A program made the position numbers and the translations under genes. A DNA stretch of 64,000 nucleotides from Spirochaetaceae bacterium (lineage in GTDB: Bacteria; Spirochaetota; Spirochaetia; WTKD01), in contig WTKD01000005.1 in assembly GCA_011524535.1 (NCBI GenBank), positions 124,001 through 188,000 on the forward strand, written 5' to 3'. Each line of letters opens with the position of its first letter. Within the stretch, counting starts at the first letter, position 1. Below, piece after piece: positions 18,218 to 26,211 of the stretch. A model generated the notes under the pieces. The model did no database searches and was not told the origin of the DNA. It worked only from the letters and a program-made list of their open reading frames with translations.

Positions 18218-18768
18218 ACCTTTCTATTCGATTCTATATCTATAAGCTCTACATCCACTTGGTACAACACAACCTTCTGTCCAACCACTGCATCGGTTTG
18301 AGAAGTAATCACACCAATCATCATAAAATCCGCTCCAGTTTCTTCTCGAATCAACGCCCTTGTTTCTTCCGATGCTTGATCTTGTTGATCTACTCTTTCG
18401 GTTCGAATGTTTATCCTCTCCAAGGCAGAGGCAACAACCTCAATGCGGGTGCTGTTAACCATTTCACGCTCTATATCTTTTACAAATGACTCTATGCTGA
18501 TATGTTCGCTACTTTCGTTGCGCATGTTACCTACAATAACTACCGGACGCCTAGATTCGGAAGCACCAAACTCAAATAACCAGCCTCCGTTTACGAGATC
18601 GGTTGAAATTGTTTCGGCAACAATCCTACTATCTGCATCATTCCATTTCCCACTGAGGTCAACCGTTGTATCTGTATCGGTTCGCGTTATAGATCGCTCT
18701 GTATGTCCATACGATACACAGGAAAATAACCCCATCAATGCTATAAAAATCACAATATAATACTTCAT
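18163..18768 (-). CDS. LpoB-like lipoprotein (penicillin-binding-protein activator family)
   Basis: 201 residues from ATG 18768; a further upstream ATG at 18852 would put 28 polar residues before the signal peptide and was rejected. Lipobox GLFSC (Cys16). The segment DLSGKWNDADSRIVAETI is the signature of the LpoB/COG3417 family, and the following strand-helix pattern (RPVVIVGNMRNESSEHI, ADFMMIGVITSQTD) fits its fold. E. coli LpoB is an outer-membrane lipoprotein that activates PBP1b; whether that holds here is unknown. It precedes and overlaps the COG3014-like gene. Confidence 0.8.
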   Translation of the reverse strand: MKYYIVIFIALMGLFSCVSYGHTERSITRTDTDTTVDLSGKWNDADSRIVAETISTDLVNGGWLFEFGASESRRPVVIVGNMRNESSEHISIESFVKDIEREMVNSTRIEVVASALERINIRTERVDQQDQASEETRALIREETGADFMMIGVITSQTDAVVGQKVVLYQVDVELIDIESNRKVWIGSTKIKKEIRQENIQ

Positions 18769-18850
18769 ACTCTGCAAATGATACACATTTACGCCATTTT
18801 TGTCATTTAAACATCTAGAAAATCCATAAAAATTTCTATACAATTCTCTC

Positions 18851-19816
18851 ATGAGAGTCGTATTGCTGTTGCTTTTCTTTGGATTGCTACATTCTTTACT
18901 CTTTGCAGGTGGTTCTCAAATCGGCCCTCAAAATGGAGAGGTCTTGGTTCTGCTCCCTCAAAGAAACGATTTTCATTCCCAACTTATGCTCGATGCAATC
19001 CGAACGAGAGCCTTGAAGGATAGCATAGGTGTACAGGTTGGCTTTTTTGAACAATCGGATCCCACTGACGTGGCCTCTACCTTTCTTTCCTCCTCCAAAC
19101 AATATCGAGCTATGATCGTCCTGATGGATGAAGAATCAGGAGAATACACGCAACAACTAGTAGAAGATTCTCAAGAAAACAATACCCCAATTATCTTTTC
19201 AGGTTTTTGGTCCGAAGAACTGGAAGAAGTAGAATATTTTGTTGGATCAACGCTGGATGAAAGAGAAATTCTGAAAGAATATATGCTAGATATTTCCAAA
19301 GACAATCCAATAAGCGCAGGATTATTTCTTAGAAACTTAGGTACTCAAAAAATTGAATTCCTTCTTGATGATGCGTACGAACCTGAAATTCTTTCCTATT
19401 TTGATCCTTTTGACATTCAGGAAATACTCCTTGGAAAGGACGTATCCATCAATAATCTATCACTAATATTAGAAGCCACCATCCTTGAAACTTCAATACC
19501 GCCCACTTTGTTGATAGCCGAAACAGCACTTACAGCAGTATATGCCGCACAATTTCTCCGTAATAATCAATTAGAAGGATCCATTCCTCTAATTAGCTTG
19601 GAAATAAATCCTGATATCATCTCATTGATGGAAGAAAAACGTATCCATGCCGCCATGTATACAGATGCTTATACGCTTGGAACCGCTGTTATGGATGTTG
19701 CCTATGGGGTGCTATCAAAAAGAAAGGATATACCCATTCCAGATACTCTAACTCAAATGATTGAATCAGAAGAAGCTAGCAATATGTGGCCTGACCCTCT
19801 TGTGTATCCAAGATAA
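18851..19816 (+). CDS. Periplasmic-binding-fold protein (sugar-binding type), no transporter nearby
   Basis: 321 residues with an N-terminal signal sequence (hydrophobic to about residue 20, LLFAGGS). Two Rossmann-like halves can be traced: EVLVLLPQRNDFHSQLMLDAIRT at the start, then a later PTLLIAETALTAVYAAQFL and HAAMYTDAYTLGTAVMDVAYGVL, which resembles the hinge and C-terminal part of LacI/ribose-binding type proteins. No permease or ATPase gene lies beside it, so it may sense or deliver a ligand for a component encoded elsewhere. It shares one base with the next lipoprotein gene. Confidence 0.6.
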   Translation: MRVVLLLLFFGLLHSLLFAGGSQIGPQNGEVLVLLPQRNDFHSQLMLDAIRTRALKDSIGVQVGFFEQSDPTDVASTFLSSSKQYRAMIVLMDEESGEYTQQLVEDSQENNTPIIFSGFWSEELEEVEYFVGSTLDEREILKEYMLDISKDNPISAGLFLRNLGTQKIEFLLDDAYEPEILSYFDPFDIQEILLGKDVSINNLSLILEATILETSIPPTLLIAETALTAVYAAQFLRNNQLEGSIPLISLEINPDIISLMEEKRIHAAMYTDAYTLGTAVMDVAYGVLSKRKDIPIPDTLTQMIESEEASNMWPDPLVYPR

Positions 19817-20331
19817 TGATCAAAATATTCTTATACGTACTACTTAGTGTTTACAGCTTATATTCCTGCCAAACAACCGAACCTTCCATAGATGCCTTAT
19901 CGGATACTGAACCTTCAGCCACAGAATCGGTGCCCAGGTTTGTCAGAGAAATTGCCTTCAATAGCAATCAATTAACCCTCACCGTAATTGTCGAGAGTGA
20001 AGGCTCAGCAATCACCGAGAGCGTTCTACTCGAACGTTTTGCACTTGAGCGAACACAAGCATTGGATACAATCATTACAACAGCAAATCAATATTCGCAG
20101 GACGATGCTTTGGAAGGAGAAGAAGCAAATGCTACCTTAGAAAAGGTCCAGGAAATATGGACAGACTACCTACGTATTCGACAATACACATCGACTCAAC
20201 AAGGAAGTGCTTATTTACAAGCGAGCATCAATATATCTAGCTTTCTAGAAGCACTTGACCCTCTTCAATTATCAACAGAATACCTCTCTGCAATAACTAT
20301 TGCCTTGAGTCAGTACACCAGTGAACAATAA
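19816..20331 (+). CDS. Small lipoprotein of unknown function
   Basis: 171 residues; signal sequence with lipobox SLYSC (Cys18), then a Ser/Thr/Glu-rich linker and a soluble domain of about 130 residues that looks mostly helical after residue 70. The start ATG shares its A with the TAA stop of the binding-protein gene, so the two are translationally coupled and probably work together at the envelope. No family recognised. It converges on the phosphoglycerate kinase gene with only one base between the stops. Confidence 0.6.
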   Translation: MIKIFLYVLLSVYSLYSCQTTEPSIDALSDTEPSATESVPRFVREIAFNSNQLTLTVIVESEGSAITESVLLERFALERTQALDTIITTANQYSQDDALEGEEANATLEKVQEIWTDYLRIRQYTSTQQGSAYLQASINISSFLEALDPLQLSTEYLSAITIALSQYTSEQ

Positions 20332-20332
20332 T

Positions 20333-21634
20333 TTATCTCCGTACAGCGCCATTATGCGAAATCGGATGATCTATGTTCTGGTGTGCTGTTTTCAATGATT
20401 CGATAAGCGGTAAATGAACGCCAGAAACATATCTTAGCATCGCACCCCCACCTGTGCTTACATAGTTAAAATTCGATAGTTTTGAAAACTTTTTAAGAGC
20501 CGCGACACTGTCTCCACCGCCGATAATTGTATAGGCAGGAGAACAAGCAATAGCGTCCCACAATACTCGAGTTCCCCTAGCTCCCGCCTCTTCCTCATAA
20601 CACCCGACCGGGCCATTTATCACTATAGTATTTGCTTCTGATACTATCTTTGTAAACAATGCGATACTTTCGGTACCAATATCGTAACAAAAATTGTGGA
20701 AATGAAAGTCTGAAATATTAATCGATGTGTATTCTTGACCAATGGCACATATGAGGTCTACGGGCAAAATGATTCTATCTGAAAATTTCTTCAATATTCG
20801 TTTAGCAAGGGGTAGGAAAGAGAATGCTTGAATACGATTCAGAAATCGAAGATAGTCCTCATGAAAATGAATACCCTGCGCATACAACATCACCATAGCC
20901 GGCAGCCCACCACACAGGACTTTATCGACAATATTGTTTTCAAAGGCTGGTTCAATAACAGAAAATGCATCAGAAACCTTTGCCCCCCCCAATAAAAAAT
21001 GACAAGGAGTTCTTTCTAAGGAATGCGTAACATTCAAAGCCTCGATTTCTTTTTGGAACTGTATTCCTATCGCCGATGGCAATAGCTCCTGGAATGCCAA
21101 AATAGATGGGGATCTACGATGAGCTGCGGAAAATGCATCAATTACTACACAATCAAATAATGGAGCCAAATTTCGAATGAGATAGGTTTCGGTCATACGC
21201 TCAACCGATAGATGAACTACTTCATCGAATACCGATATTTCTTCTGAAAGATAGCGAAGATTATCTAAAAGTAACACTTCGCCTGGTTTCAATTTTGCGA
21301 TACATTCTCTCGCATAGGGCCCTGCAATATCATCGATAAATCGAACGGGTTTACCTATGTTTGATTCGATAATCTTTGCATGTTCCGAAAGGCTGCAAAC
21401 ATTCACATAATCAATAGTATCTCCTTGATGAGCAATGATCACAACTGCTGCATCACGTTCGCACAGGTAATGCAAACTTGCCATACTTTCAATGATTCGG
21501 GATTTATCTGCAATTTTCTTTGTTCTCCGATCCAAGGGAACATTGATATCTATACGCAGTAGAACTTTCTTTTTGAAAACATCGATGTTGACAAGTTCTG
21601 TGAACACGGAGTTAGACAAGCTCAAGGTATTCAT
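20333..21634 (-). CDS. pgk: Archaeal-type phosphoglycerate kinase
   Basis: 433 residues from ATG 21634; an upstream in-frame ATG at 21694 lies within the preceding gene. RIDINVPLD, the AHQG motif, DAFSAAHRRSPS, GGAKVSDAF, IINGPVG-like INGPVGCYE and GGGDS...VSTGGGAMLRYVSG are all PGK motifs, and DAFSAAHRRSPS, AHQGD and LAPLFD are closer to archaeal PGK than to the common bacterial form. It catalyses ATP formation from 1,3-bisphosphoglycerate. It follows the type II GAPDH-like gene with a 23-bp overlap. Confidence 0.85.
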   Translation of the reverse strand: MNTLSLSNSVFTELVNIDVFKKKVLLRIDINVPLDRRTKKIADKSRIIESMASLHYLCERDAAVVIIAHQGDTIDYVNVCSLSEHAKIIESNIGKPVRFIDDIAGPYARECIAKLKPGEVLLLDNLRYLSEEISVFDEVVHLSVERMTETYLIRNLAPLFDCVVIDAFSAAHRRSPSILAFQELLPSAIGIQFQKEIEALNVTHSLERTPCHFLLGGAKVSDAFSVIEPAFENNIVDKVLCGGLPAMVMLYAQGIHFHEDYLRFLNRIQAFSFLPLAKRILKKFSDRIILPVDLICAIGQEYTSINISDFHFHNFCYDIGTESIALFTKIVSEANTIVINGPVGCYEEEAGARGTRVLWDAIACSPAYTIIGGGDSVAALKKFSKLSNFNYVSTGGGAMLRYVSGVHLPLIESLKTAHQNIDHPISHNGAVRR

Positions 21635-22625
21635 TTGTGCGAAGAATAGCCGTCGTATTATTCTTCTGCAGAGCACACGATGCGCGTATTGCATCTATGC
21701 ATTCAGGGATGATTATGCCTTCAGGAAGCATGCCGATGCTAAAAAATACATCATTTCCCATACATTGAATGCTGTCTTCCCATACAAATACTTCATGCAG
21801 ATCGTTTCGTAATGCGCTAAGATTATTAGCATAATTAAACAAAGAAGCATCTCCATGAAATCCCTGTTCGGTTTTTCCTACACGTATACGCTTATCGTCT
21901 TTAAGAAGATCCCCAAATTGTTCTTCTGTCATCGGTTTAGTCGTTGACATATGCAAAGATATCAAATGACCGTAGGATGTGGGAATATATATAAGAGTGC
22001 TCATGGCCTGGATATGGGGTATGAATTGCATTGTCTTATTCGCATGCAGGTGGGTAGTCGCATCGATCTCCATCGAATTCATAAGTCCTTGTGTATGGCT
22101 CCCCGGAGAGGCGTTCCGATGCATAACCGTAGCGGTGAGTCGCTCAATACGAACCGCTCTATCAACGACATCAACGACGCGCAACATACCTACAAGACTT
22201 GGTTGAGGTAATTGCAAGAATTGCTTTCCCCGTCCTTTTTCGTAATTAATATAAGAATGAAAATAGCATTGCGATACTAATTCATCTTCCCCACTTTGAA
22301 AAATGGCATGCTTTTTACCTCTTTCATACAACACCCTGTTTTGTTCACCCACACCAGGGGAAGACATGTCCACAATAATATCCGCTTCTCGAACAAGATC
22401 GGCTATCGTTCCAGAGGTCGGTATATCTTTATCTGCAAACATCTCTACATTTTCATGCGAAGAACCAAAGAAAGCATAGGGCATACCCCTCTCTTTTAAA
22501 GAGCGAACCGCCAACGTATACGAATTGTCGGAAACTCCTATCAATTCCATGTCTTTTTGCACAATGATGTCATCCGCCACGCGTTGCCCCATAGTGCCAA
22601 ATCCAACTACTCCAACCTTAACCAT
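21612..22625 (-). CDS. Type II (archaeal-type) GAPDH-like protein lacking the catalytic cysteine
   Basis: 337 residues. N-terminal Rossmann motif GVVGFGTMGQRVAD, the IVDMSSPGVGEQN segment, FQSGEDE and the C-terminal IIIPECIDAIRAS are those of archaeal type II glyceraldehyde-3-phosphate dehydrogenase. The active-site SCNTT is replaced: residues 140-146 read PQPSLVG, so the nucleophilic cysteine aligns with Pro142. Flanking sequence stays in register (RVVDVVDRAVRIERLTATVMHR), so this is not a frameshift. Normal thioester chemistry is impossible; it may bind a sugar phosphate, act on another substrate or regulate. SD AAGGAGG precedes ATG 22625. Confidence 0.75.
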   Translation of the reverse strand: MVKVGVVGFGTMGQRVADDIIVQKDMELIGVSDNSYTLAVRSLKERGMPYAFFGSSHENVEMFADKDIPTSGTIADLVREADIIVDMSSPGVGEQNRVLYERGKKHAIFQSGEDELVSQCYFHSYINYEKGRGKQFLQLPQPSLVGMLRVVDVVDRAVRIERLTATVMHRNASPGSHTQGLMNSMEIDATTHLHANKTMQFIPHIQAMSTLIYIPTSYGHLISLHMSTTKPMTEEQFGDLLKDDKRIRVGKTEQGFHGDASLFNYANNLSALRNDLHEVFVWEDSIQCMGNDVFFSIGMLPEGIIIPECIDAIRASCALQKNNTTAILRTNEYLELV

Positions 22626-22629
22626 ACCC

Positions 22630-23586
22630 TTACACCTCCTTATATGCGTGCATTATTTTTTCGGCCAATGCCTTTCCAGTTAATGAAAATCGTTCTGCTA
22701 GATAACCCATGTCACCTACCTCACCAAATGTTCCCTGTATACCGCATCGAATTACGGTGACAGGGCACGACTCACTGACAAATTCTACAATAGCTCCACC
22801 CAAACCGCCAACCGCTTGATGATTTTCACATGTCACCAATAATGCATGATTCTTAGCGACATGCCGCAATGTGGCCTCATCGATGGGTTTGATACTATAA
22901 AAATCATATACAGACGCTGAAATGCCTTTCTGTAAAAGAATATCTGCCGCTTCCAAGCAGGCGCACAGAGAAAGCATCCCCGCTCCCAAGAAGCACACGT
23001 CTCGACCAGAGCGGAGGCATAGTGAAGAGCCTATTGGTGCTTCTATATCTTCGTTGTATAACGTTCGCTTCTCTCGCCGAGGTAGGCGAATATAGTAGGT
23101 TGCATCTGCAAGAATAGCTTGCTCCAATACATCTGCCAATATGTATCGATCCGTTGGTTCGGTCACTACTGTATCAGGAATAACACGCATCAATGCTACG
23201 TCTTCAAAACACATATGTGTCGCCCCGTTGTATGTTGCGTACACACCAGGATCACTACCAATGATGGTAATCGGGTTTTTTCCCAACCCTGAGGAAACGA
23301 ATGTCTGATCGTAGCACCGACGTGATGCGAAAGAAGCAAAACTATGCACCACGGGAATCAGTCCCATCGCACTCATCCCGGACGCAATACCAATCATATT
23401 CGCCTCTGCAACACCAACATTGACTATGCGTTCGGGAAACATAGCCTCAATAGCTTCAAATCCATGTGCATACATAAGATCTGCCTGAATCAAAACGATT
23501 TTCTCGTGTTTTTTCATCAAAGCAATCATGACTTCTGCATAAGCCTGTCGCATTTCTATATCTTGTTCGAGTGGTTTAACTGTCAT
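22630..23586 (-). CDS. Transketolase, C-terminal (pyrimidine-binding/C) subunit
   Basis: 318 residues from ATG 23586, which overlaps the stop of the N-terminal subunit by 11 nt (coupled translation); two earlier in-frame starts lie further inside that gene. The sequence VGVAEANMIGIASGMSAMGLIPVVHSFASF carries the catalytic Glu of the TPP pyrimidine site and YCHQ-like phosphate-binding residues follow. The split N/C arrangement is common in archaea and several bacteria. The pair moves two-carbon units between sugar phosphates. Confidence 0.88.
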   Translation of the reverse strand: MTVKPLEQDIEMRQAYAEVMIALMKKHEKIVLIQADLMYAHGFEAIEAMFPERIVNVGVAEANMIGIASGMSAMGLIPVVHSFASFASRRCYDQTFVSSGLGKNPITIIGSDPGVYATYNGATHMCFEDVALMRVIPDTVVTEPTDRYILADVLEQAILADATYYIRLPRREKRTLYNEDIEAPIGSSLCLRSGRDVCFLGAGMLSLCACLEAADILLQKGISASVYDFYSIKPIDEATLRHVAKNHALLVTCENHQAVGGLGGAIVEFVSESCPVTVIRCGIQGTFGEVGDMGYLAERFSLTGKALAEKIMHAYKEV

Positions 23587-24454
23587 AGTGAATATGGGTA
23601 GCACATAGGGTTATATCTTTTTTTGAAACGTTCAAATGATGTGAAACTCGACGCCCTTCCAAGTCTGGATGCCCCTTCCCCTTGATCGTATCGCAAATAA
23701 TCATCTGCGGTCTTTTCGCAGTTGCGCCAAGCTCTCTGAGTTCTTCTATCGTATTATATAAGGCTTGAAAATCATGTCCGTCAATTCTTCGCGTTATCCA
23801 TCCAAAACTATTCCATTTTGCTTCAAGGTCTTCCAAGTCCATAACGTTTTTGGTTGGACCATCTATTTGAAACTTATTGCAGTCTACAAATCCCATGAGA
23901 TTACCGAGTCCAAAATGGGCACAAGACATCGCGGCTTCCCATGTCTGACCTTCGTCGCATTCCCCATCGCTCAATAATGCATACACATGCAAATTTGACT
24001 TTTTTATCCGGGCAGCGTAAGCCATTCCTATCGCCATAGACAATCCTTGCCCCAACGATCCTGTGGTACAATCAACCCCTGGAGTTAAGAGATGATCAAC
24101 ATGGCTTGGTAAACGAGTTCCCCCTCGGTTCATCGTCCAAAGAAGGGAAGAATCAAAAAAGCCCCTGCGAGCGAGAATACTATATAGACATGGTCCTGCA
24201 TGGCCTTTCGAAAGCACAAATCGATCTCTTTCTGGATCTTCTGGATGCTCTGCATCTACGCATAGATATAGCTCGTATAAGATAACGAGTATCTCCACCA
24301 CAGACAAAGATCCTCCCATATGCCCAAGTCCAGCTTCGGCAATCATGGTGACTATATCTATCCTGGTTTTCTTTGCCAAAGAAACTAGTCGCTTTTCAAG
24401 CTCTTCAGAATATTCTGTTTTCTTGTTTGACAGAGTTTTTGACGAGTTGTACAT
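23576..24454 (-). CDS. Transketolase, N-terminal (TPP-binding) subunit
   Basis: 292 residues. LGHMGGSLSVVEILVILY, DRFVLSKGHAGPCLYSIL, GSLGQGLSMAIGMAYAARI and the TPP motif SDGECDEGQTWEAAM...N are all present. It corresponds to the first half of ordinary transketolase and pairs with the gene at 22630. It starts 19 bp after the tRNA-Leu gene, whose transcript probably also carries it. Confidence 0.9.
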   Translation of the reverse strand: MYNSSKTLSNKKTEYSEELEKRLVSLAKKTRIDIVTMIAEAGLGHMGGSLSVVEILVILYELYLCVDAEHPEDPERDRFVLSKGHAGPCLYSILARRGFFDSSLLWTMNRGGTRLPSHVDHLLTPGVDCTTGSLGQGLSMAIGMAYAARIKKSNLHVYALLSDGECDEGQTWEAAMSCAHFGLGNLMGFVDCNKFQIDGPTKNVMDLEDLEAKWNSFGWITRRIDGHDFQALYNTIEELRELGATAKRPQMIICDTIKGKGHPDLEGRRVSHHLNVSKKDITLCATHIHYDS

Positions 24455-24473
24455 ACTCAGATCACGAAGTTAT

Positions 24474-24557
24474 TGCCGGCGGGGAGATTCGAACTCCCAC
24501 AAGATTGCTCTCGGTAGATTTTGAGTCTACTGCGTCTACCAGTTCCGCCACGCCGGC
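24474..24557 (-). tRNA. tRNA-Leu (anticodon CAA)
   Basis: 84 nt. Acceptor arms GCCGGCG/CGCCGGC pair over 7 bp with discriminator A; the anticodon stem GTAGA/TCTAC closes the loop CTCAAAA (anticodon CAA); the T arm is GGGAG-TTCGAAT-CTCCC; a long variable arm makes it class II, as for leucine. CCA is not encoded. It lies 3 bp from the stop of the UMP kinase gene and 19 bp before the transketolase gene, so it is embedded in a protein-coding transcript. Confidence 0.95.
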
Positions 24558-24560
24558 CTA

Positions 24561-25250
24561 TCAGCCAATCACCGTTCCTATTGCTACAGTGTTCGTGACA
24601 CCACCTACAATATCTCTAATGATATCAGGATTCTGACCATTTGCAATATATACACGTAATAAATTCTCACTCGCTAGTTTCGATGCAATCGGATCGAATG
24701 GGGCATGAAGTCCGGGTTTCCAAGAAAGATCTTGAAATAACCGAAAATATTGATCCCAACTCAGCTCATCGATCGGCGCAGCATCAGAATATGTCCTTGG
24801 GTCCTTGTCATATATGTGTGAAACATTTGAAAAGTTGTATACCGCTCCCGCATTACTCTTCTGTGCTAAATATACACTCACCGTATCTGTAGAGAATCCT
24901 GGTTTCCACCCCCCCATAACAACAAATTGAGAATCATGTATTGCAAAAGCCTCATCTGGCGAACATGGTACTGGCATAGGTGCATCAAGAAGAGCTGCTA
25001 GGATACTTGCATTCACCCGTGTTGCAGCTATGCCTAAAAGGTCAAGTGTATCATGATCAACCTCGGGGGAGACTACTCGAAGACTTTGTTGATATTCTCT
25101 GGCAATCGATCCGCCGCCAACAACGATGTATATCCGGACATCCCTATCTCGCACATCATGCAGCAAACGTCGAAATTGATCTATATAAGATTCCGAGATG
25201 CCGTCTGGGCAAATCAGTGATCCACCAAGAGAAAACACAAAAGTACGCAT
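24561..25250 (-). CDS. pyrH: Archaeal-type UMP kinase
   Basis: 229 residues of the amino-acid-kinase fold. FSLGGSL (residues 6-12), VVGGGSIAREYQ and KDPRTYSDA fit uridylate kinase; the length and the DTLDLLGIAATRVNASILAALL segment are nearer the archaeal UMP kinase subgroup than E. coli PyrH. It phosphorylates UMP to UDP. It stands between the ADP-ribosylglycohydrolase-like gene (16-bp gap) and tRNA-Leu. Confidence 0.85.
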   Translation of the reverse strand: MRTFVFSLGGSLICPDGISESYIDQFRRLLHDVRDRDVRIYIVVGGGSIAREYQQSLRVVSPEVDHDTLDLLGIAATRVNASILAALLDAPMPVPCSPDEAFAIHDSQFVVMGGWKPGFSTDTVSVYLAQKSNAGAVYNFSNVSHIYDKDPRTYSDAAPIDELSWDQYFRLFQDLSWKPGLHAPFDPIASKLASENLLRVYIANGQNPDIIRDIVGGVTNTVAIGTVIG

Positions 25251-25266
25251 GATTACTCTGAATAAG

Positions 25267-26181
25267 CTATCGAACCAGCAGGAAAGATATATCCTTCCGT
25301 ATTGCTTCTAAATCCTGCAATCCATCAATCCACGATTTTCTAACGCTATCAACACCAAAAAAAGCCCCCATCGCCATAGAATACAAAAGGCTTCTACCAG
25401 AAATATCCCCCCCTGCACGCAGGTTCTCATGATGTCCTCGTATAGGATCATCCTTATACTTTGCTATCAAGTGAATAATGCCTGGCAAAGAACCATCGAT
25501 GCCACAGGCGTTTCCAAACTTTTCAATGGCAAGGCGGGTATCCTGTTGAACCGATTCCAAGCCACCCTCAACAAGTGGTCGTATCAAATCTGAAATCGGT
25601 GCGTCTTTTGACCCTAGAGCTTCAAAAGGGTGTTCTCCTTTCAAACAAGAAACAACAAGAAAACACCCCAAGGAAATACTATCTGTGATGAAGGGGGAAT
25701 TGTAAAAACATCCAGCCTCTGATTGCGCCATACTCGTAAGGGCTTCTGCGTCAGAAGGGTGCAACAATACAAGGGGTGCAAACCGCGATGCCCCCGCCAT
25801 ATCGGCAAGCATCTTTTTTGGAGCTTTAAATGAGGTTACCTCTTTACTTAAACGTTTGAATGCGGCTTTCGAGGCGTGATCTTTGTAACCATTATAAGTA
25901 TCAAAAAAATTACTCCAATGTGCAGAGTACGTATCAAGTGAAAACTGCCTATTTGAGCTAACCAAATAACCAAGCAGGTTCCGAACATGGTCACCGTAAT
26001 GCGAAAATTCGCCGGCCTCTTTCCCGGTTAAATATCCTTTCTCTGGATGAGCCGCCAATTCATCCTTCGTAGACTCAATAATGGTGTCTACTTTCCCAAA
26101 ATCATAAATCCATTCCGCTTTTAAAGAGAATGCATCGGCTGCAAAAACGGAAATCAACATGTCACTTGTTTTATCAAACAT
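25267..26181 (-). CDS. ADP-ribosylglycohydrolase-family protein with altered metal sites
   Basis: 304 residues, mostly helical. The family frame is visible in order: SVFAADAF (usually GALLGDALG), SHYGDHVRNLLGYL (place of TDDT), MAGASRFAPLVLL (GxxMRxxPLG) and GGDISGRSLLYSMAMGAFFG (usually GGDTDTxA). Of the metal-binding aspartates, TDDT is reduced to GDH and GGDTD to GGDIS, so di-magnesium binding and ADP-ribose removal are doubtful. SD AGGA precedes ATG 26181. It may be an inactive or re-purposed member. Confidence 0.7.
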   Translation of the reverse strand: MFDKTSDMLISVFAADAFSLKAEWIYDFGKVDTIIESTKDELAAHPEKGYLTGKEAGEFSHYGDHVRNLLGYLVSSNRQFSLDTYSAHWSNFFDTYNGYKDHASKAAFKRLSKEVTSFKAPKKMLADMAGASRFAPLVLLHPSDAEALTSMAQSEAGCFYNSPFITDSISLGCFLVVSCLKGEHPFEALGSKDAPISDLIRPLVEGGLESVQQDTRLAIEKFGNACGIDGSLPGIIHLIAKYKDDPIRGHHENLRAGGDISGRSLLYSMAMGAFFGVDSVRKSWIDGLQDLEAIRKDISFLLVR

Positions 26182-26211
26182 GCTGCATCCTAAGAGTCTG
26201 TATGAGTCCTG

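Noticed and set aside
21612-22625. Loss of the GAPDH cysteine as a sequencing artefact
   Set aside because: Both sides stay in frame and align well, and several neighbouring positions differ too, so one base error cannot explain it.
22630-24454. Transketolase broken by a frameshift
   Set aside because: The split into N- and C-terminal genes is a known normal form; both halves are complete and the overlap is clean.
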